Shown: positions 48,590-60,846, numbered from the stretch's first letter. The stretch: 64,000 bases of DNA from Clostridium vincentii (GCF_002995745.1 NZ_PVXQ01000016.1:1-64000); one strand, 5' to 3'. The notes: generated from the letters alone by a model not told the origin. Program-made: numbers and translations.

Positions 48590-48698
48590 TGCTAGATCCC
48601 CCTAAATTGTTTTATCTTTATATGTTTTTACATTATTATATTTTATCACATCTATAGGAATATAGAAAATGAAAAAGTACCCAATACTATATAAAATA

Positions 48699-48729
48699 AA
48701 AGTAAGTCTCATACGATAAGACTTACTTT
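48699..48729 (-). terminator. Terminator after the SpoIVFB-like gene
   Basis: AAAGTAAGTCT / AGACTTACTTT, an 11-bp stem with a 9-base loop, ending 4 bases before the stop codon at 48733. T-rich on the minus strand. Confidence 0.85.
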
Positions 48730-48732
48730 CAG

Positions 48733-49584
48733 TTATATATGTTTTTTCTTAACGAATTCTTCTAAAGTCATATTACCGTAATTCTTAAGGGCATTTATGA
48801 GTTCATCCTCATAAATAATTCCAAGAAGCTGCAGCTCTTCATCTAGTACAAAAAAAGAATTGAACTTATTTCTATCTATTAAACTCAAGACCTTAACTAA
48901 ATCCCTTTTATAATATACTGAAATACTTTTATTCTCTATATAATTTTCCTTGATTAACTTTTTTCTTTTTTTTATTATATTTCCCATTAGTATATACATG
49001 GTTTTTTCTTTTTCTAAAAAAGTTGAATATGCTATTAATATTGCTGCCAGTAATAAACTAAAGTTAGCCTTATGTATATATATTGTTAAAATGAATAGTA
49101 CCGTAAGAGTCCCTACTACTCCGAAGCTTATGTTTACCAATATTTTTTTCATATTTTTATATAACTTTTTTCTCCCTAGAATAATTTCATATATTCTTAC
49201 TCCATCTAAAGGATAAGCAGGTAATAAATTAAAAATCAGAAGTCCTATATTTATTAATATACTGCCTTCTCCGAGAACAATATTATAGCTATCTCTTAGC
49301 CAAATTAATATAATAATTGCCCCCATATTAAACAAAGGTCCTGCTAGAAATACCAATAATCTCTTATTTTCACTTAACTCATCTAGATCACCTATCTCCG
49401 CGCTGACCCCTGTTATATGAAGATATATATTAAATAGATTTATACCAAACCCTTTTGCAACTAAGATATGAGCTGCTTCATGCAATATCACCCAAACAAA
49501 TCCTAGTAGTAATTTGCTACTTAAACTACATACAACTATCAAAGTAGCAAATTGGAGTAGTAAGATTTTAGTTTTCTTTTTCAT
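48733..49584 (-). CDS. M50 intramembrane metalloprotease (SpoIVFB-like)
   Basis: SpoIVFB cuts pro-sigma-K in the mother cell during sporulation. The zinc motif HEAAH is at residues 35-39 and the third ligand region is NLLPAYPLDGVRI. Some six hydrophobic segments surround them. A CBS-like domain (about 220-275) ends the protein, as in SpoIVFB, where it senses ATP. It lies after the degenerate M23 protein, 27 bases apart. The sporulation role is inferred from this arrangement. Confidence 0.87.
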   Translation of the reverse strand: MKKKTKILLLQFATLIVVCSLSSKLLLGFVWVILHEAAHILVAKGFGINLFNIYLHITGVSAEIGDLDELSENKRLLVFLAGPLFNMGAIIILIWLRDSYNIVLGEGSILINIGLLIFNLLPAYPLDGVRIYEIILGRKKLYKNMKKILVNISFGVVGTLTVLFILTIYIHKANFSLLLAAILIAYSTFLEKEKTMYILMGNIIKKRKKLIKENYIENKSISVYYKRDLVKVLSLIDRNKFNSFFVLDEELQLLGIIYEDELINALKNYGNMTLEEFVKKKHI

Positions 49585-49611
49585 ATCTTACTCCTATTAT
49601 ATTGCTTATGA

Positions 49612-50388
49612 CTAAACTTTCTGTAACGACGATAAATCCATAAGGTCATTAGGATCTTTTTCAAGCCCCATATAGATAATTTTAAATACAACTCCCTTTG
49701 TGTTACTCGAATCAATTACTCCTGACTTTCCTAAATTTTCTCCTTTGCTAATTACATCTCCTTCTTTTACATTTATTGATGAAAGAAGTCCATAATAAGT
49801 TTCTATTCCATTCCCATGATCAATAATTAAATGCTTTTCACCTCCATCTGCCTCCTCTTTTACTTCTGTAACTGTACCATCAAACGCTGCTGCTATATCC
49901 TTATCTCCATCTGTAAGAATGGCAATACCTATATTTGTATCATCTAGCATTTTTATAGTTCCAAGGGTTGGAACTACATAATCTTCTTTTATTTTTTCCT
50001 TCAAGGTTTTGTCTCCTACAACTAAACTCTTAATCTCATCAATATAATCTAAAGCCTGTTCCTTATATCCCTCTGCTCCTTCTATATTAATTGCCATTAC
50101 AGTTTCACTTATATCAAAGTCTTGATCTATCATTTCTTTTGAAACTATATAGGCCTCCTTTGTACCTTCTAATGGAATCATCTTAATTACAAGTACTAGT
50201 AATACTAATACTAAGGCTCCTACAAGTTGCCACATGATTTTTTTAAGTAACTTTCCTGCTAATTGTTGGGGCCCTTCGGCTCTATCTTTACCATTAGATC
50301 CATATCCCTGTCCTCGTTTTTTTGATCCTGAAGTTTTTCCTTTTACACTACCATAGTACTTTTCATACTGCGCTCTATAATTTCCCAT
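49612..50388 (-). CDS. M23-fold protein lacking zinc ligands (SpoIVFA-like)
   Basis: A basic N-terminus (1-50), one membrane helix (about 55-73) and a C-terminal LytM/M23 domain (about 165-258, HLIIDHGNGIETYYGLLSSINVKEGDVISKGENLG). The usual HxxxD and HxH ligands are absent (VVFKIIY in place of HLHFE), so it should not be a hydrolase. It sits next to the SpoIVFB-like protease, as SpoIVFA does, and may hold or inhibit it. Confidence 0.85.
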   Translation of the reverse strand: MGNYRAQYEKYYGSVKGKTSGSKKRGQGYGSNGKDRAEGPQQLAGKLLKKIMWQLVGALVLVLLVLVIKMIPLEGTKEAYIVSKEMIDQDFDISETVMAINIEGAEGYKEQALDYIDEIKSLVVGDKTLKEKIKEDYVVPTLGTIKMLDDTNIGIAILTDGDKDIAAAFDGTVTEVKEEADGGEKHLIIDHGNGIETYYGLLSSINVKEGDVISKGENLGKSGVIDSSNTKGVVFKIIYMGLEKDPNDLMDLSSLQKV

Positions 50389-50462
50389 TTTTCTCCTCCA
50401 AAAAGTTTTCTTATTAAGTATATATTTATGTTATAGAAAATATGAGTATACTACTTTTAATA

Positions 50463-50495
50463 TAAAAAAAAGAAGTACTAAATTTTAGTACTTCT
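50463..50495 (-). terminator. Terminator after mgsA
   Basis: AGAAGTACTAA / TTAGTACTTCT, 11-bp stem with a very short loop and eight A on the left (T-run on the minus strand). It separates mgsA from the SpoIVFA-like gene. Confidence 0.85.
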
Positions 50496-50561
50496 ATTTA
50501 TAAGGCACATGAAAAGAAATAACAGACCAAAGATGCAATGTATATTTTGATTGTGCCTAAT

Positions 50562-50921
50562 CTAAATTGATTTAATTAATAACTCTGCACTACCTATATT
50601 AGTTGCTACTGGAACCGAATGCACATCACAAATCCTTATAAGTGCTGACACATCTGGCTCATGAGGCTGAGCTGTTAATGGATCTCTTAAAAAGAATACC
50701 ATGTCCACTTTTTCTTCAGCCACTCTTGAACCAATTTGCTGATCTCCACCTAATGGTCCTGATAAATATCTTTTAATTTCTAATCCAGTTTCCTCTGAAA
50801 TTCTTTTCCCAGTGGTTCCTGTTGCAATTAAATCATGCTTTTTTAATATCTCTTTATGCCTAATGACGAAATTAATTATCTCTTCTTTTTTGTTATCATG
50901 TGCAATCAATGCTATTCTCAT
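50562..50921 (-). CDS. mgsA: Methylglyoxal synthase
   Basis: It converts dihydroxyacetone phosphate to methylglyoxal. The 119-residue protein has [30 protein letters not shown] and the catalytic-Asp block [21 protein letters not shown]. It lies 22 bases after rodA. Its link to DHAP-producing sugar pathways in the accessory block is only functional. Confidence 0.96.
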   Translation of the reverse strand: MRIALIAHDNKKEEIINFVIRHKEILKKHDLIATGTTGKRISEETGLEIKRYLSGPLGGDQQIGSRVAEEKVDMVFFLRDPLTAQPHEPDVSALIRICDVHSVPVATNIGSAELLIKSI

Positions 50922-50943
50922 AAACTTTTCCTCCCATTCTTTT

Positions 50944-52107
50944 TTAAAAATGTATTTTCTTTTTCCTCATTCCTATATTCAATACTAATGCTACTGCCAT
51001 GGTTGTTGTTAAAAGAGAACTTCCTCCATAACTAATTAAAGGTAACGTTATACCCGTTATTGGTAGAAGACCAATAGTCATACCAATATTTTGGGTTATT
51101 GCAAATAGAAAATAAGACACAATGCCTATACAGACAAGAGATGCAAACCTATCCTTAGCTTTCCGTGCTATATTAACCATCCTGGTAATCAATACTGCAT
51201 ATAGACCTAGCAAAAACATAATTCCTACAAAACCCCATTGCTCACCAATTGCAGCAAATATAAAATCCGTTTGAATTTCTGGTACATGAGTACCTGTATA
51301 GCCAGGCGCAATCTCTGAATCTAATGAGGGCTGCGTCCCAGCAAGTCCTCCTGATCCAATTCCAATTAAAGACTGATTTAATTGATATCCATTTGCTGAA
51401 TTATCTGGATCAGGATTCATAATGCTTGCGATTCTAGCCTTTTGATGAGGAAGTATCAACGGTGTATTCCATAAAACTATAATTGCTAAAAATATAGCAA
51501 GAAAACCTCCCAATATTATCCGCTTATCAAGGCCTGCTACATAAATCATACCAAGAACTATAAAAAAGCAAACCATAGTCATTCCCATATCAGGTTGAAA
51601 AAGGATCAGAGAAACAGGAATCATAACGTAAATTAATATCTTCCCTATATTTCTAATATTATTTACTTCACAATCTATTTCATCAAGGATTTTAGCAACC
51701 ATTAATATTATAGCAAATTTTGCCACCTCTGCCGGTTGCAAATTACCTATTCCTAATGTAATCCAGCCACGTGCACCATTAACTTCTACCCCTATAAAAG
51801 GTATCCACACTGCTATAAGTAAAGCAACAGAACCCCAATAAAAGATTGTAATATATCTATACATAATTCTATAATCAACTGCCACAAATATGTATAAGGC
51901 TACCATTGATAAAACAAACGACATACTCTGTTTTTTCACATAATAGAATGGTCCATATGCACTAAGGTCACCCTTAGTGCATAAATATATATTAAATATA
52001 CCGTATAAAACTAAAAGTATAGTAGCTATTAATAGTCCTGTATCAATCTCTCTAATAAGCCTAAAATCTAATTTAAACTTACTTAAACGACTCTTCTCAT
52101 TAAACAA
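50944..52107 (-). CDS. rodA: RodA, SEDS-family peptidoglycan polymerase
   Basis: About ten membrane helices over 387 residues with [38 protein letters not shown] and the C-terminal [15 protein letters not shown] that define SEDS proteins. RodA builds the side wall with PBP2 and MreBCD, which are encoded a few genes upstream. Start TTG 52107 is chosen for GGAGGT 6 bases upstream. Confidence 0.93.
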   Translation of the reverse strand: MFNEKSRLSKFKLDFRLIREIDTGLLIATILLVLYGIFNIYLCTKGDLSAYGPFYYVKKQSMSFVLSMVALYIFVAVDYRIMYRYITIFYWGSVALLIAVWIPFIGVEVNGARGWITLGIGNLQPAEVAKFAIILMVAKILDEIDCEVNNIRNIGKILIYVMIPVSLILFQPDMGMTMVCFFIVLGMIYVAGLDKRIILGGFLAIFLAIIVLWNTPLILPHQKARIASIMNPDPDNSANGYQLNQSLIGIGSGGLAGTQPSLDSEIAPGYTGTHVPEIQTDFIFAAIGEQWGFVGIMFLLGLYAVLITRMVNIARKAKDRFASLVCIGIVSYFLFAITQNIGMTIGLLPITGITLPLISYGGSSLLTTTMAVALVLNIGMRKKKIHF

Positions 52108-52292
52108 AATTTTACCTCCATCTCTATATAAATAACATCTTTATTATATATTATTCTCTCCTTTTTCTCCATAATAAAACACTAATATTACTAAATATCA
52201 TAAATAATTAATAAGCTTTTATCTATAAAGAAAAATAAGTAGACTACCTAACAGATATTATTATCTATTAAATATTCTACCTAGATTATGTT

Positions 52293-52571
52293 TTATCTTC
52301 CTCTTAAACCCTTAATAGGAATATTAGCTATTAAAGAAGCTACTCCATCCCCTTCTAATTCATCACTCTTTGTAACTGCTATTTCAACATCTTCAGGTTC
52401 AATTTCAATATACTTAGATAAAACCTCTAATATTTCCATTCTCATCTTATCTATTATTTCTGGTGCAATATCCCCTCTATCATGAATAAGAATTAACCTT
52501 AATCTATCCTTAGCTACATCCTTTGGTTTTTGTTTGTGACTAAAACTACTAAAAATACCCATTAACCCCAC
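52293..52571 (-). CDS. minE: MinE, cell-division topological specificity factor
   Basis: The 92-residue protein has the MinD-binding region (KDVAKDRLRLILIHDRGDI) and the C-terminal dimer domain. It oscillates MinCD to place the septum. It lies 3 bases after minD. Unlike Bacillus, which uses DivIVA/MinJ, this Clostridium keeps a full MinCDE set. Confidence 0.95.
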   Translation of the reverse strand: MGLMGIFSSFSHKQKPKDVAKDRLRLILIHDRGDIAPEIIDKMRMEILEVLSKYIEIEPEDVEIAVTKSDELEGDGVASLIANIPIKGLRGR

Positions 52572-52574
52572 CCC

Positions 52575-53372
52575 CTAATTACGACCGAATAGTTTCTTTA
52601 ATGAACCAAATAATCCTGTTGAGCGAGGACTTAAATCCATTAATGGAACCTCTTCTCCTGTAATTCTTTTTGCAATATTTCTAAATGCTTGTCCAGCTCT
52701 TGCATTTTCTTCAAGAACTATTGGCTCTCCTTTATTTGTAGAAATAGTTATATTTCTATCATCTGGAACAACTCCCATGAGCTTTACAGATAATGTTTCA
52801 ATTATATCTGAAACATCTAGCATATCTCCATTTTTAGTCATTTCATAATTTAATCTATTAACTATAACGCCATGATCTTCTAGACCTTTAGCATCTAATT
52901 TCCCAATAACTCTATCCGCATCTCTAACAGATGTTATTTCTGGATTAACTACAATTAAAGCTCTTTCTGCTCCTATTACTGCATTTTCAAAGCCTTGCTC
53001 AATACCTGCTGGAGAATCAATTAAAACATAATCAAAATCTTCCTTAAGTTCCAGTACTATTTTCAGCATTTGTTGTGGCTTAATATCATCTTTATCCCTA
53101 GTTTGAGCTGTTGGAAGTAAGCATAAATTAGGAAATCTTTTATCCTTTATTAATGCTTGCTTTAGCCTACATCTTCCTTCTATGGCATCTATAATTGTAT
53201 AAACAATTCTATTTTCTAATCCCATTAATACATCTAAATTTCTTAAGCCTGTATCTCCATCTATAACAACAACCTTTTTGCCTAAAGCTGCTAATGCTGT
53301 TCCTATATTTGCAGTTGTAGTAGTTTTGCCCACTCCACCTTTTCCTGATGTAATTACTATTGACACTCCCAT
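52575..53372 (-). CDS. minD: MinD, septum-site ATPase
   Basis: Deviant Walker A GKGGVGKTT at the N-terminus, DGDTGLRNLD, DSPAGIEQGFENA and a C-terminal amphipathic helix (STGLFGSLKKLFGRN) for membrane binding. The 265 residues are normal. It follows minC by 19 bases. Confidence 0.97.
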   Translation of the reverse strand: MGVSIVITSGKGGVGKTTTTANIGTALAALGKKVVVIDGDTGLRNLDVLMGLENRIVYTIIDAIEGRCRLKQALIKDKRFPNLCLLPTAQTRDKDDIKPQQMLKIVLELKEDFDYVLIDSPAGIEQGFENAVIGAERALIVVNPEITSVRDADRVIGKLDAKGLEDHGVIVNRLNYEMTKNGDMLDVSDIIETLSVKLMGVVPDDRNITISTNKGEPIVLEENARAGQAFRNIAKRITGEEVPLMDLSPRSTGLFGSLKKLFGRN

Positions 53373-53391
53373 CTAAATATCCCTCCACGCA

Positions 53392-54033
53392 TTAATATGT
53401 ATATTTATTAGTTAAATAAGGTTCAACAATAATGGCATTATCCTTTATACTTGCCACTTCTGGATACCTTGGTGTTTCACCATCATCTGGAGAAATTGTT
53501 ATAATATCTCCTATTTTTAATATCTCTGGTTGTAGTAAAAAAGAGGCAATAATAGCTTTATCATTCCCAGTAGTTCCTGCGAATACATTCCCTTTAACAC
53601 TGCCAAGAACTATAATATTTCCTCCAGCATAAACTTCTGCACCACTATTAACATCACCAATTATCACTATATTACCTGGGAAATTGACACTTTGTCCTCC
53701 CCTAACTGTTTTTCTTATAAATTTTGTTTTTCCTTCATAAATACCGCTAAAGAAATTATTATCCTTTTCATTTATTTCTTTCTCTTCAATAATTATTTCT
53801 TTTACCCCTATTTCCTTAAGTAATATGTCTTTTAAGTTACTCATATCCTTTTCAGTAATAGATGCTATGTCTATATTTATGTATAATGTTGAATCTTTGT
53901 AGAATTTTTTGCCCTTTGATAATTTCTCTGTAAGAAACCTAAGCATTTCATCAAATCCACTAAACTTATCTATGTCCACCAGTGCATTTAATCCATTCTT
54001 ATTTCCTTTAATAAGTATTCCACTTTCTTCCAT
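53392..54033 (-). CDS. minC: MinC, septum-site inhibitor of FtsZ
   Basis: N-terminal FtsZ-blocking domain (about 1-95) and C-terminal beta-helix with GNIVIIGDVNSGAEVYAGGNIIV-like repeats (about 110-205) that bind MinD. The second domain is complete and the order minC-minD-minE is standard. Confidence 0.95.
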   Translation of the reverse strand: MEESGILIKGNKNGLNALVDIDKFSGFDEMLRFLTEKLSKGKKFYKDSTLYINIDIASITEKDMSNLKDILLKEIGVKEIIIEEKEINEKDNNFFSGIYEGKTKFIRKTVRGGQSVNFPGNIVIIGDVNSGAEVYAGGNIIVLGSVKGNVFAGTTGNDKAIIASFLLQPEILKIGDIITISPDDGETPRYPEVASIKDNAIIVEPYLTNKYTY

Positions 54034-54183
54034 ATTGGATAACCTCCACCAAAAATGTCTGGCTTTATAACTAATTCAATAAAAACTTCTAATTTCCTTC
54101 TTTATAAAACTTTTTCTTTCTAAGTATATCATTATTTTACAGTTTATAATTAAAAATATATAAAAATTCTCGAACAATAATTA

Positions 54184-54213
54184 AGCGAAGTTAGATTATT
54201 TTCTAACTTCGCT
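54184..54213 (-). terminator. Terminator after pbp2 (mre operon)
   Basis: AGCGAAGTTAGA / TCTAACTTCGCT, perfect 12-bp stem with a TTATTT loop, 9 bases beyond the stop. The minus-strand T-run is moderate. Confidence 0.82.
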
Positions 54214-54221
54214 AATTACAA

Positions 54222-57158
54222 TTATTTATTTATCTTATTATCTGGTTTTACCCCTACAACATATTTTTGGAAAGATGGAGATTTTGAAGCATAATTAGGA
54301 TCACTTTGTAAAATCCTCTCTTTAAAATAAGCTTCATATACAGCTCTTGCAACCGGAGCCACATAACCACCATGACCACCATCATAGACAACTGTAACAA
54401 CTGCGATTTCCGGATTATCTACTGGTGCAAAACTGATGTAGGTAGCAAAAGGTGCTCTTCCAACCTCATATTGTTTCTCACCATCACCAAAATCTGCTGT
54501 ACCTGTTTTCCCAGCAGTTTGTATTGATGTTGGGAAACCATCCCAAGCAGTTGAGGCAGTACCATCTTCATCATTATTAACCTTTGACATACCATTTTTA
54601 ATCGCTTGTAGTGTGGAATCCTTTATCTCTATTTTATCTAAAACTTCCGGGATATATTCTTTAATTAGTTCTCCATCTGGATCGGTTACCTTATCTACAT
54701 AATGCAATTTATATCTAGTCCCCCCATTGGATAAGGTAGATATATATTGAGCTAATTGCATTGGAGTAAAAGCATTAATACTTTGGCCTATAGCAGCATA
54801 AACTTCCTGTGCTGGAGACAAAATTTCCGTACGTTTATCACTTGTAACGTAGGTTGCTATTACTCTTGCTACTATTTTAGCTTGAGCATCAATATCTACT
54901 GTTCCTTTTCCTGAACTCTCATAGCTTTTAACATTTTCTTCATACTTGGGTGAAAGTTCTAGTATTTTTTTTACATCATCTAAAATAATTTTAGCATACT
55001 CATCAGGATTAGATTCTTCATCACCTATTCCAATAGCATTAAATCTATCTGTTATTTTAGCCTTTAAAGCAGTTTTTGCTTCCTTAAGATTTTCGCTATC
55101 ATCTTCACTATCGGAATAATCAACTGGAACAAAATTTGTTCCATTATTATAGACACCTGCTTCTAAAAAATCTCTAATTTCAAATTTAGCATATACTATT
55201 GATTTATTCTTAAAGGACTTAAAATTATATACTTGCCCAAAGTTTTCTTCTATTTCTATTCCTGTGCTTGGTTTTTGTTCTCCATCAGGGTCAGTTCCTA
55301 AACCAAATCTCCAAGCGTATTTTGCTAAAGAATCTAAGGCTTCAGTACTTGAACCAGCTTGTTGATATAACCTAAATGCTACCTCATAGAAATAATAGTT
55401 ACAAGATACCTCTAGGGCTTTCTCTACTCCTATTGTTCCATGATTACCATGACTCTGTGCATAAATCCAGCATTTTGGTCCAAAGTCTTTACCAAAGACA
55501 TCTGAATGTTCATTAAATATTCCTTTATCTTCAATTGTAGTAGTTGCATCAATTGCTCCACTCTCAATTCCAGCTAATGCTGTCATTGGCTTAAATGTTG
55601 ATCCTGGTTGAACGAATCCTTGGGTTGCATAATTATAAAATGATCTTGGATATAAATCATTTGGATCAGTTCTTATTCCATCACTCATAGGAAATAGCTC
55701 ATCAACAGTCTTATTTAATCCCTTGGAATTTATAAGATTTGTTCCAAAGGTATCTAAATCCGGGCTAAAATATTGCTGATTTTGCGCTGTTGTTAATTGT
55801 CCTGACACAGCGAAAATATTAGGATCATAATTAGGATAGGATACACTTGCTAGTACTCTCCCTGTATTTACCTCTACGGCTACAACAGCGCCTCTATTAG
55901 CTCCACTAAAAGTGTTACCTCCATCAGAGTTGGTTCTGATTTCTGCCATTGTATCTGCCAATGCTTGCTCTGCAGCATATTGTACATTTTTATCTATAGT
56001 TAGGTGTACATTACTTCCTGGGTAAGATTCTAACTCAAATAATGTTTCTGTAACTCTTCCTTTTGAATTAACCTTAACGGTTGTCCCGCCCTTAACTCCC
56101 TTAAGTTGATCTTCAAAGGCAGATTCAATGCCGGCAACACCTATTAAATCTGTAGATGCATCATATCCTCTAAGGTCATATAGTTCTTCATTAGTTTTAT
56201 CTATTGAAGATATATACCCTATTGCAGATGAAGCTAATACACCATATGGGTAAGTCCTTGTAGGCTCACGAGTTACATCTATACCAGGTAAATCATTAAG
56301 CTTTTGATATATAATAAAGGCTGTATTCTCTTCTATGTTCTTTGCTAAAGTAACAGATTTAAATCCTTTAAAACTTTGCATTTTAATTGCATCTTTTATC
56401 ATCATATAATTTCTAAGTTGCGAATAAGAATACGTTTCTGCTAGTATTGATGTAATCTCCTCATCTGTCATAGCATCATATTGTTTTACTTTCGCTTTAT
56501 ATTCTTTTAACTTTTCTTCATATTCCGTTGAATTTTCTTCAGTAGGTTCTGGATTAATTAAACTTATTAAATCATAACTTTTAACCAAATAATAAAATAC
56601 ATCCTTTGAGGATATCTTCAATAACTCTTCATTTACCGCACTTATTTGAGTATCCGATAAATCCTCTATATCCGTACCGTATAGCTCTTCTTCAATATCC
56701 TCATTAAGTCCCCTATCTCTTTTAAATCTTATCTCTTCAGCTTCTTGAGCACTAGATGTTGTCCCTTTAAAATTAAGATATGGTTCATTCTTATCATTTA
56801 GCTGTAGTATTAGCTCATCTTGAACACTCTCTCCAGTTTGTGCAAGAATTTCTAAAAATCCATCAACAGTTTTATAAAAAGCAGTATCTGCTTCCGTTGT
56901 ACTTGTATAGGTCATGGCATAAGTTTGTGTATTAGTCGCTAAAATATTTCCATTCTGATCATATATTATCCCTCTAGGTGCTTTTTCTGAAATAAATTTA
57001 GTAGCTGTTGTATTTGCTTGATCTTGATAATCTTCATGTTTATATATCTGAATATAAATAAGTTTTATAATCATTATTGTAAATATTAACGACATAATTA
57101 CTATAAATGTAGTATATCGTGATGGTTTTTTTTTCTTTTTTTCTCTACTTACTATCAT
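54222..57158 (-). CDS. Penicillin-binding protein 2 (class B transpeptidase)
   Basis: It cross-links side-wall peptidoglycan with RodA. A membrane helix (about 15-36) is followed by the dimer domain and the transpeptidase domain: active-site Ser in GSTFKPMTALAG, SxN as SCNYYFYEV, and KTGT as AGKTGTADFG near the C-terminus. At 978 residues it is longer than Bacillus PBP2; extra segments occur between about 120-250 and in the 650-780 region, which is common in clostridia. Its ATG follows the mreD stop directly. Confidence 0.95.
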   Translation of the reverse strand: MIVSREKKKKKPSRYTTFIVIMSLIFTIMIIKLIYIQIYKHEDYQDQANTTATKFISEKAPRGIIYDQNGNILATNTQTYAMTYTSTTEADTAFYKTVDGFLEILAQTGESVQDELILQLNDKNEPYLNFKGTTSSAQEAEEIRFKRDRGLNEDIEEELYGTDIEDLSDTQISAVNEELLKISSKDVFYYLVKSYDLISLINPEPTEENSTEYEEKLKEYKAKVKQYDAMTDEEITSILAETYSYSQLRNYMMIKDAIKMQSFKGFKSVTLAKNIEENTAFIIYQKLNDLPGIDVTREPTRTYPYGVLASSAIGYISSIDKTNEELYDLRGYDASTDLIGVAGIESAFEDQLKGVKGGTTVKVNSKGRVTETLFELESYPGSNVHLTIDKNVQYAAEQALADTMAEIRTNSDGGNTFSGANRGAVVAVEVNTGRVLASVSYPNYDPNIFAVSGQLTTAQNQQYFSPDLDTFGTNLINSKGLNKTVDELFPMSDGIRTDPNDLYPRSFYNYATQGFVQPGSTFKPMTALAGIESGAIDATTTIEDKGIFNEHSDVFGKDFGPKCWIYAQSHGNHGTIGVEKALEVSCNYYFYEVAFRLYQQAGSSTEALDSLAKYAWRFGLGTDPDGEQKPSTGIEIEENFGQVYNFKSFKNKSIVYAKFEIRDFLEAGVYNNGTNFVPVDYSDSEDDSENLKEAKTALKAKITDRFNAIGIGDEESNPDEYAKIILDDVKKILELSPKYEENVKSYESSGKGTVDIDAQAKIVARVIATYVTSDKRTEILSPAQEVYAAIGQSINAFTPMQLAQYISTLSNGGTRYKLHYVDKVTDPDGELIKEYIPEVLDKIEIKDSTLQAIKNGMSKVNNDEDGTASTAWDGFPTSIQTAGKTGTADFGDGEKQYEVGRAPFATYISFAPVDNPEIAVVTVVYDGGHGGYVAPVARAVYEAYFKERILQSDPNYASKSPSFQKYVVGVKPDNKINK

Positions 57159-57650
57159 TTAGAACCTCCATGTACGACGAATATCTTCCCTGTTGAAAAA
57201 TTTAAATATAACCTTATATATAACTAACATAATTATAGCATTATAAAAAGCTGTAATTACGCCCCTAAAAAAATCAATATGAATTTTAAGTAGATAAAAA
57301 ATTATAAATACTACTAAGTACTTTAAAATAGTCATAATAAAAACAGTTATAGTAGGAATTAGACTCTTCTCTCTCCATATATCTTCTCCTATATTTCCCG
57401 CTGTAAAACAAAAAATCATGTTAATCAAAGTATTTACTCCAAAACCATCATAAAAAAATATATCTTGTAGTAATCCAGCAATAATACCTATAATCATTCC
57501 TTCCTTAGGCCCATTAATTATAGAATACGCAATAGCGAAAATAAACAAGAAGCTCGGCCAAGCACCTTTTATTGATATAAAAGGTGCAAAGGAGTTATCC
57601 ACTATTAATAAAAAAATTGCCAATAAAACTAATACTATTCTTTTTTTCAT
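57159..57650 (-). CDS. mreD: MreD, rod-shape membrane protein
   Basis: 163 residues with about five membrane helices (ILLLVDNSFAPF at the N-terminus, GFGVNTLINMIFC in the middle). It lies between mreC and pbp2 and shares the operon. It ends with TAA just before the pbp2 ATG. Confidence 0.92.
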   Translation of the reverse strand: MKKRIVLVLLAIFLLIVDNSFAPFISIKGAWPSFLFIFAIAYSIINGPKEGMIIGIIAGLLQDIFFYDGFGVNTLINMIFCFTAGNIGEDIWREKSLIPTITVFIMTILKYLVVFIIFYLLKIHIDFFRGVITAFYNAIIMLVIYKVIFKFFNREDIRRTWRF

Positions 57651-57660
57651 AGTCCACCTC

Positions 57661-58503
57661 TTAGTCGTACTTAATTACTCTTGTATCTTTTGGAGCTACT
57701 ATAAATAATTCCTCAAGCTTGTTAAAGTCTACGGTTGGTTTTACTATAGCTGTTTTCATTACACTTACTCTATCTTCTTCTACTGAAATTACTTCACCAA
57801 CTTGAATTTCTTTTGGATATAGCTCTCCAACTCCTGAGGTGATAATTTTATCTCCCGGTTTAATTGTTGAATCAATAGGAAGATTCGTAACCTTAACTAA
57901 ATTATTATTAGAGTTATCTGTATAACCTTCTAAAATACCACTTTCTCTAGTACTCTCTACCATAACTCCAACTTTTATATTCTCATTAATAATAGCTTGA
58001 ATTATTGACCAATTACTACCTACAGAAGATACTTTTCCAACTAATCCATTAGCTGCAATTACTACCATTCCTTTTTCTATTCCATCATCCTGACCTTTAT
58101 CAACTATATATCCATCTATAATTCCTCCACCACTAAAACCCATAATATTAGTAGCTATGTAATTATAATTATCTCTTTGTTCTTTAAAGTCCAATAAAGC
58201 TCTTAGCCTTTCATTTTCAGCTTCTAAATCAGATTTTTGTGTTAATTCACTTTGCAGCTCTTTATTCTCCTTAGTTATTTCTTTATTTTCTTCTTTAACA
58301 TCTGAAAAATTCAAGAAAAAATCAACAAAGTTTTTAGTTCCACTACTTACTGTATATCCAATTTTTTGAAGTGGATTTAAAGCATCTCCTGCAGAGCCTT
58401 CTAATCCCTTAGTATCTTTACTAACCGTAAAGATAATTAGCCCTAAAAATGCAACTGACAGCACTATTATAGTAACTGTCAGTTTATTTTTCAAAAACTT
58501 CAT
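57661..58503 (-). CDS. mreC: MreC, rod-shape scaffold protein
   Basis: One N-terminal membrane helix (6-27), a coiled coil (about 65-108, KEENKEITKENKELQSELTQ) and the C-terminal beta-barrel domain (VDKGQDDGIEKGMVVIAANGLVGKV). It links MreB to the wall enzymes outside the membrane. It lies 3 bases after mreB. Confidence 0.94.
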   Translation of the reverse strand: MKFLKNKLTVTIIVLSVAFLGLIIFTVSKDTKGLEGSAGDALNPLQKIGYTVSSGTKNFVDFFLNFSDVKEENKEITKENKELQSELTQKSDLEAENERLRALLDFKEQRDNYNYIATNIMGFSGGGIIDGYIVDKGQDDGIEKGMVVIAANGLVGKVSSVGSNWSIIQAIINENIKVGVMVESTRESGILEGYTDNSNNNLVKVTNLPIDSTIKPGDKIITSGVGELYPKEIQVGEVISVEEDRVSVMKTAIVKPTVDFNKLEELFIVAPKDTRVIKYD

Positions 58504-58506
58504 TTT

Positions 58507-60229
<1,723 letters not shown>

Positions 60230-60264
60230 TATTTCACTCCTAAAAATAAGTCTCCCATCCCAAT

Positions 60265-60846
60265 TTAAAATATATCTTTAATCATTTGATTTAACTTATT
60301 TAAAGGTAATCCTACGACGTTGTAATAACATCCTCTTATTTCCTTTGCGAATATACCGCCTTTACCTTGGATACCATAAGCTCCAGCTTTATCTATATAT
60401 TCTCCACTTTGGATATAAGAATTTATATCATTATCTGTTAGCTTAGAAAATGTAACCTCTGTAACTATAGATTCCTTAAGAATCTTTTTATTATCAGTAT
60501 TTATTAATACAACCCCTGTATAAACTTGATGAGTTTTATTACTTAAGCTTTTAAGCATATTACAAGCATCTATCTTGTCCTTAGGTTTACCCAGCACTCT
60601 ATTCTCTAGAGTTACCACAGTATCTGCTCCTATTATTATGGAAGGTTCTTGAATTTTAGTCATAACATCATTTGCTTTACCTAAAGCTATTTCTTCCACA
60701 TATTTTGAAACATTTCCTTTAAACATTACTGTATCTTCATCAAAGCTGCTTATCATGGTTGTAAATTCTTCTACTAATCGTCCTAGTAACTCTTGTCTTC
60801 TTTCCGAAGCTGAAGCCAATACTATTTTCAACCTATCACTTCCCAT
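60265..60846 (-). CDS. maf: Maf-family nucleotide pyrophosphatase
   Basis: Maf proteins hydrolyse dTTP/UTP or modified nucleotides. The start LKIVLASASERRQELL, SFDEDTV, GADTVVTLENRVLGKPKD and YGIQGKGG are standard blocks. The longest frame begins at ATG 60846, which has no ribosome site. TTG 60831, giving MKIVLAS, has GGGAAG 7 bases upstream and fits the family start better. It heads the radC-mreBCD run. Confidence 0.93.
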   Translation of the reverse strand: MGSDRLKIVLASASERRQELLGRLVEEFTTMISSFDEDTVMFKGNVSKYVEEIALGKANDVMTKIQEPSIIIGADTVVTLENRVLGKPKDKIDACNMLKSLSNKTHQVYTGVVLINTDNKKILKESIVTEVTFSKLTDNDINSYIQSGEYIDKAGAYGIQGKGGIFAKEIRGCYYNVVGLPLNKLNQMIKDIF

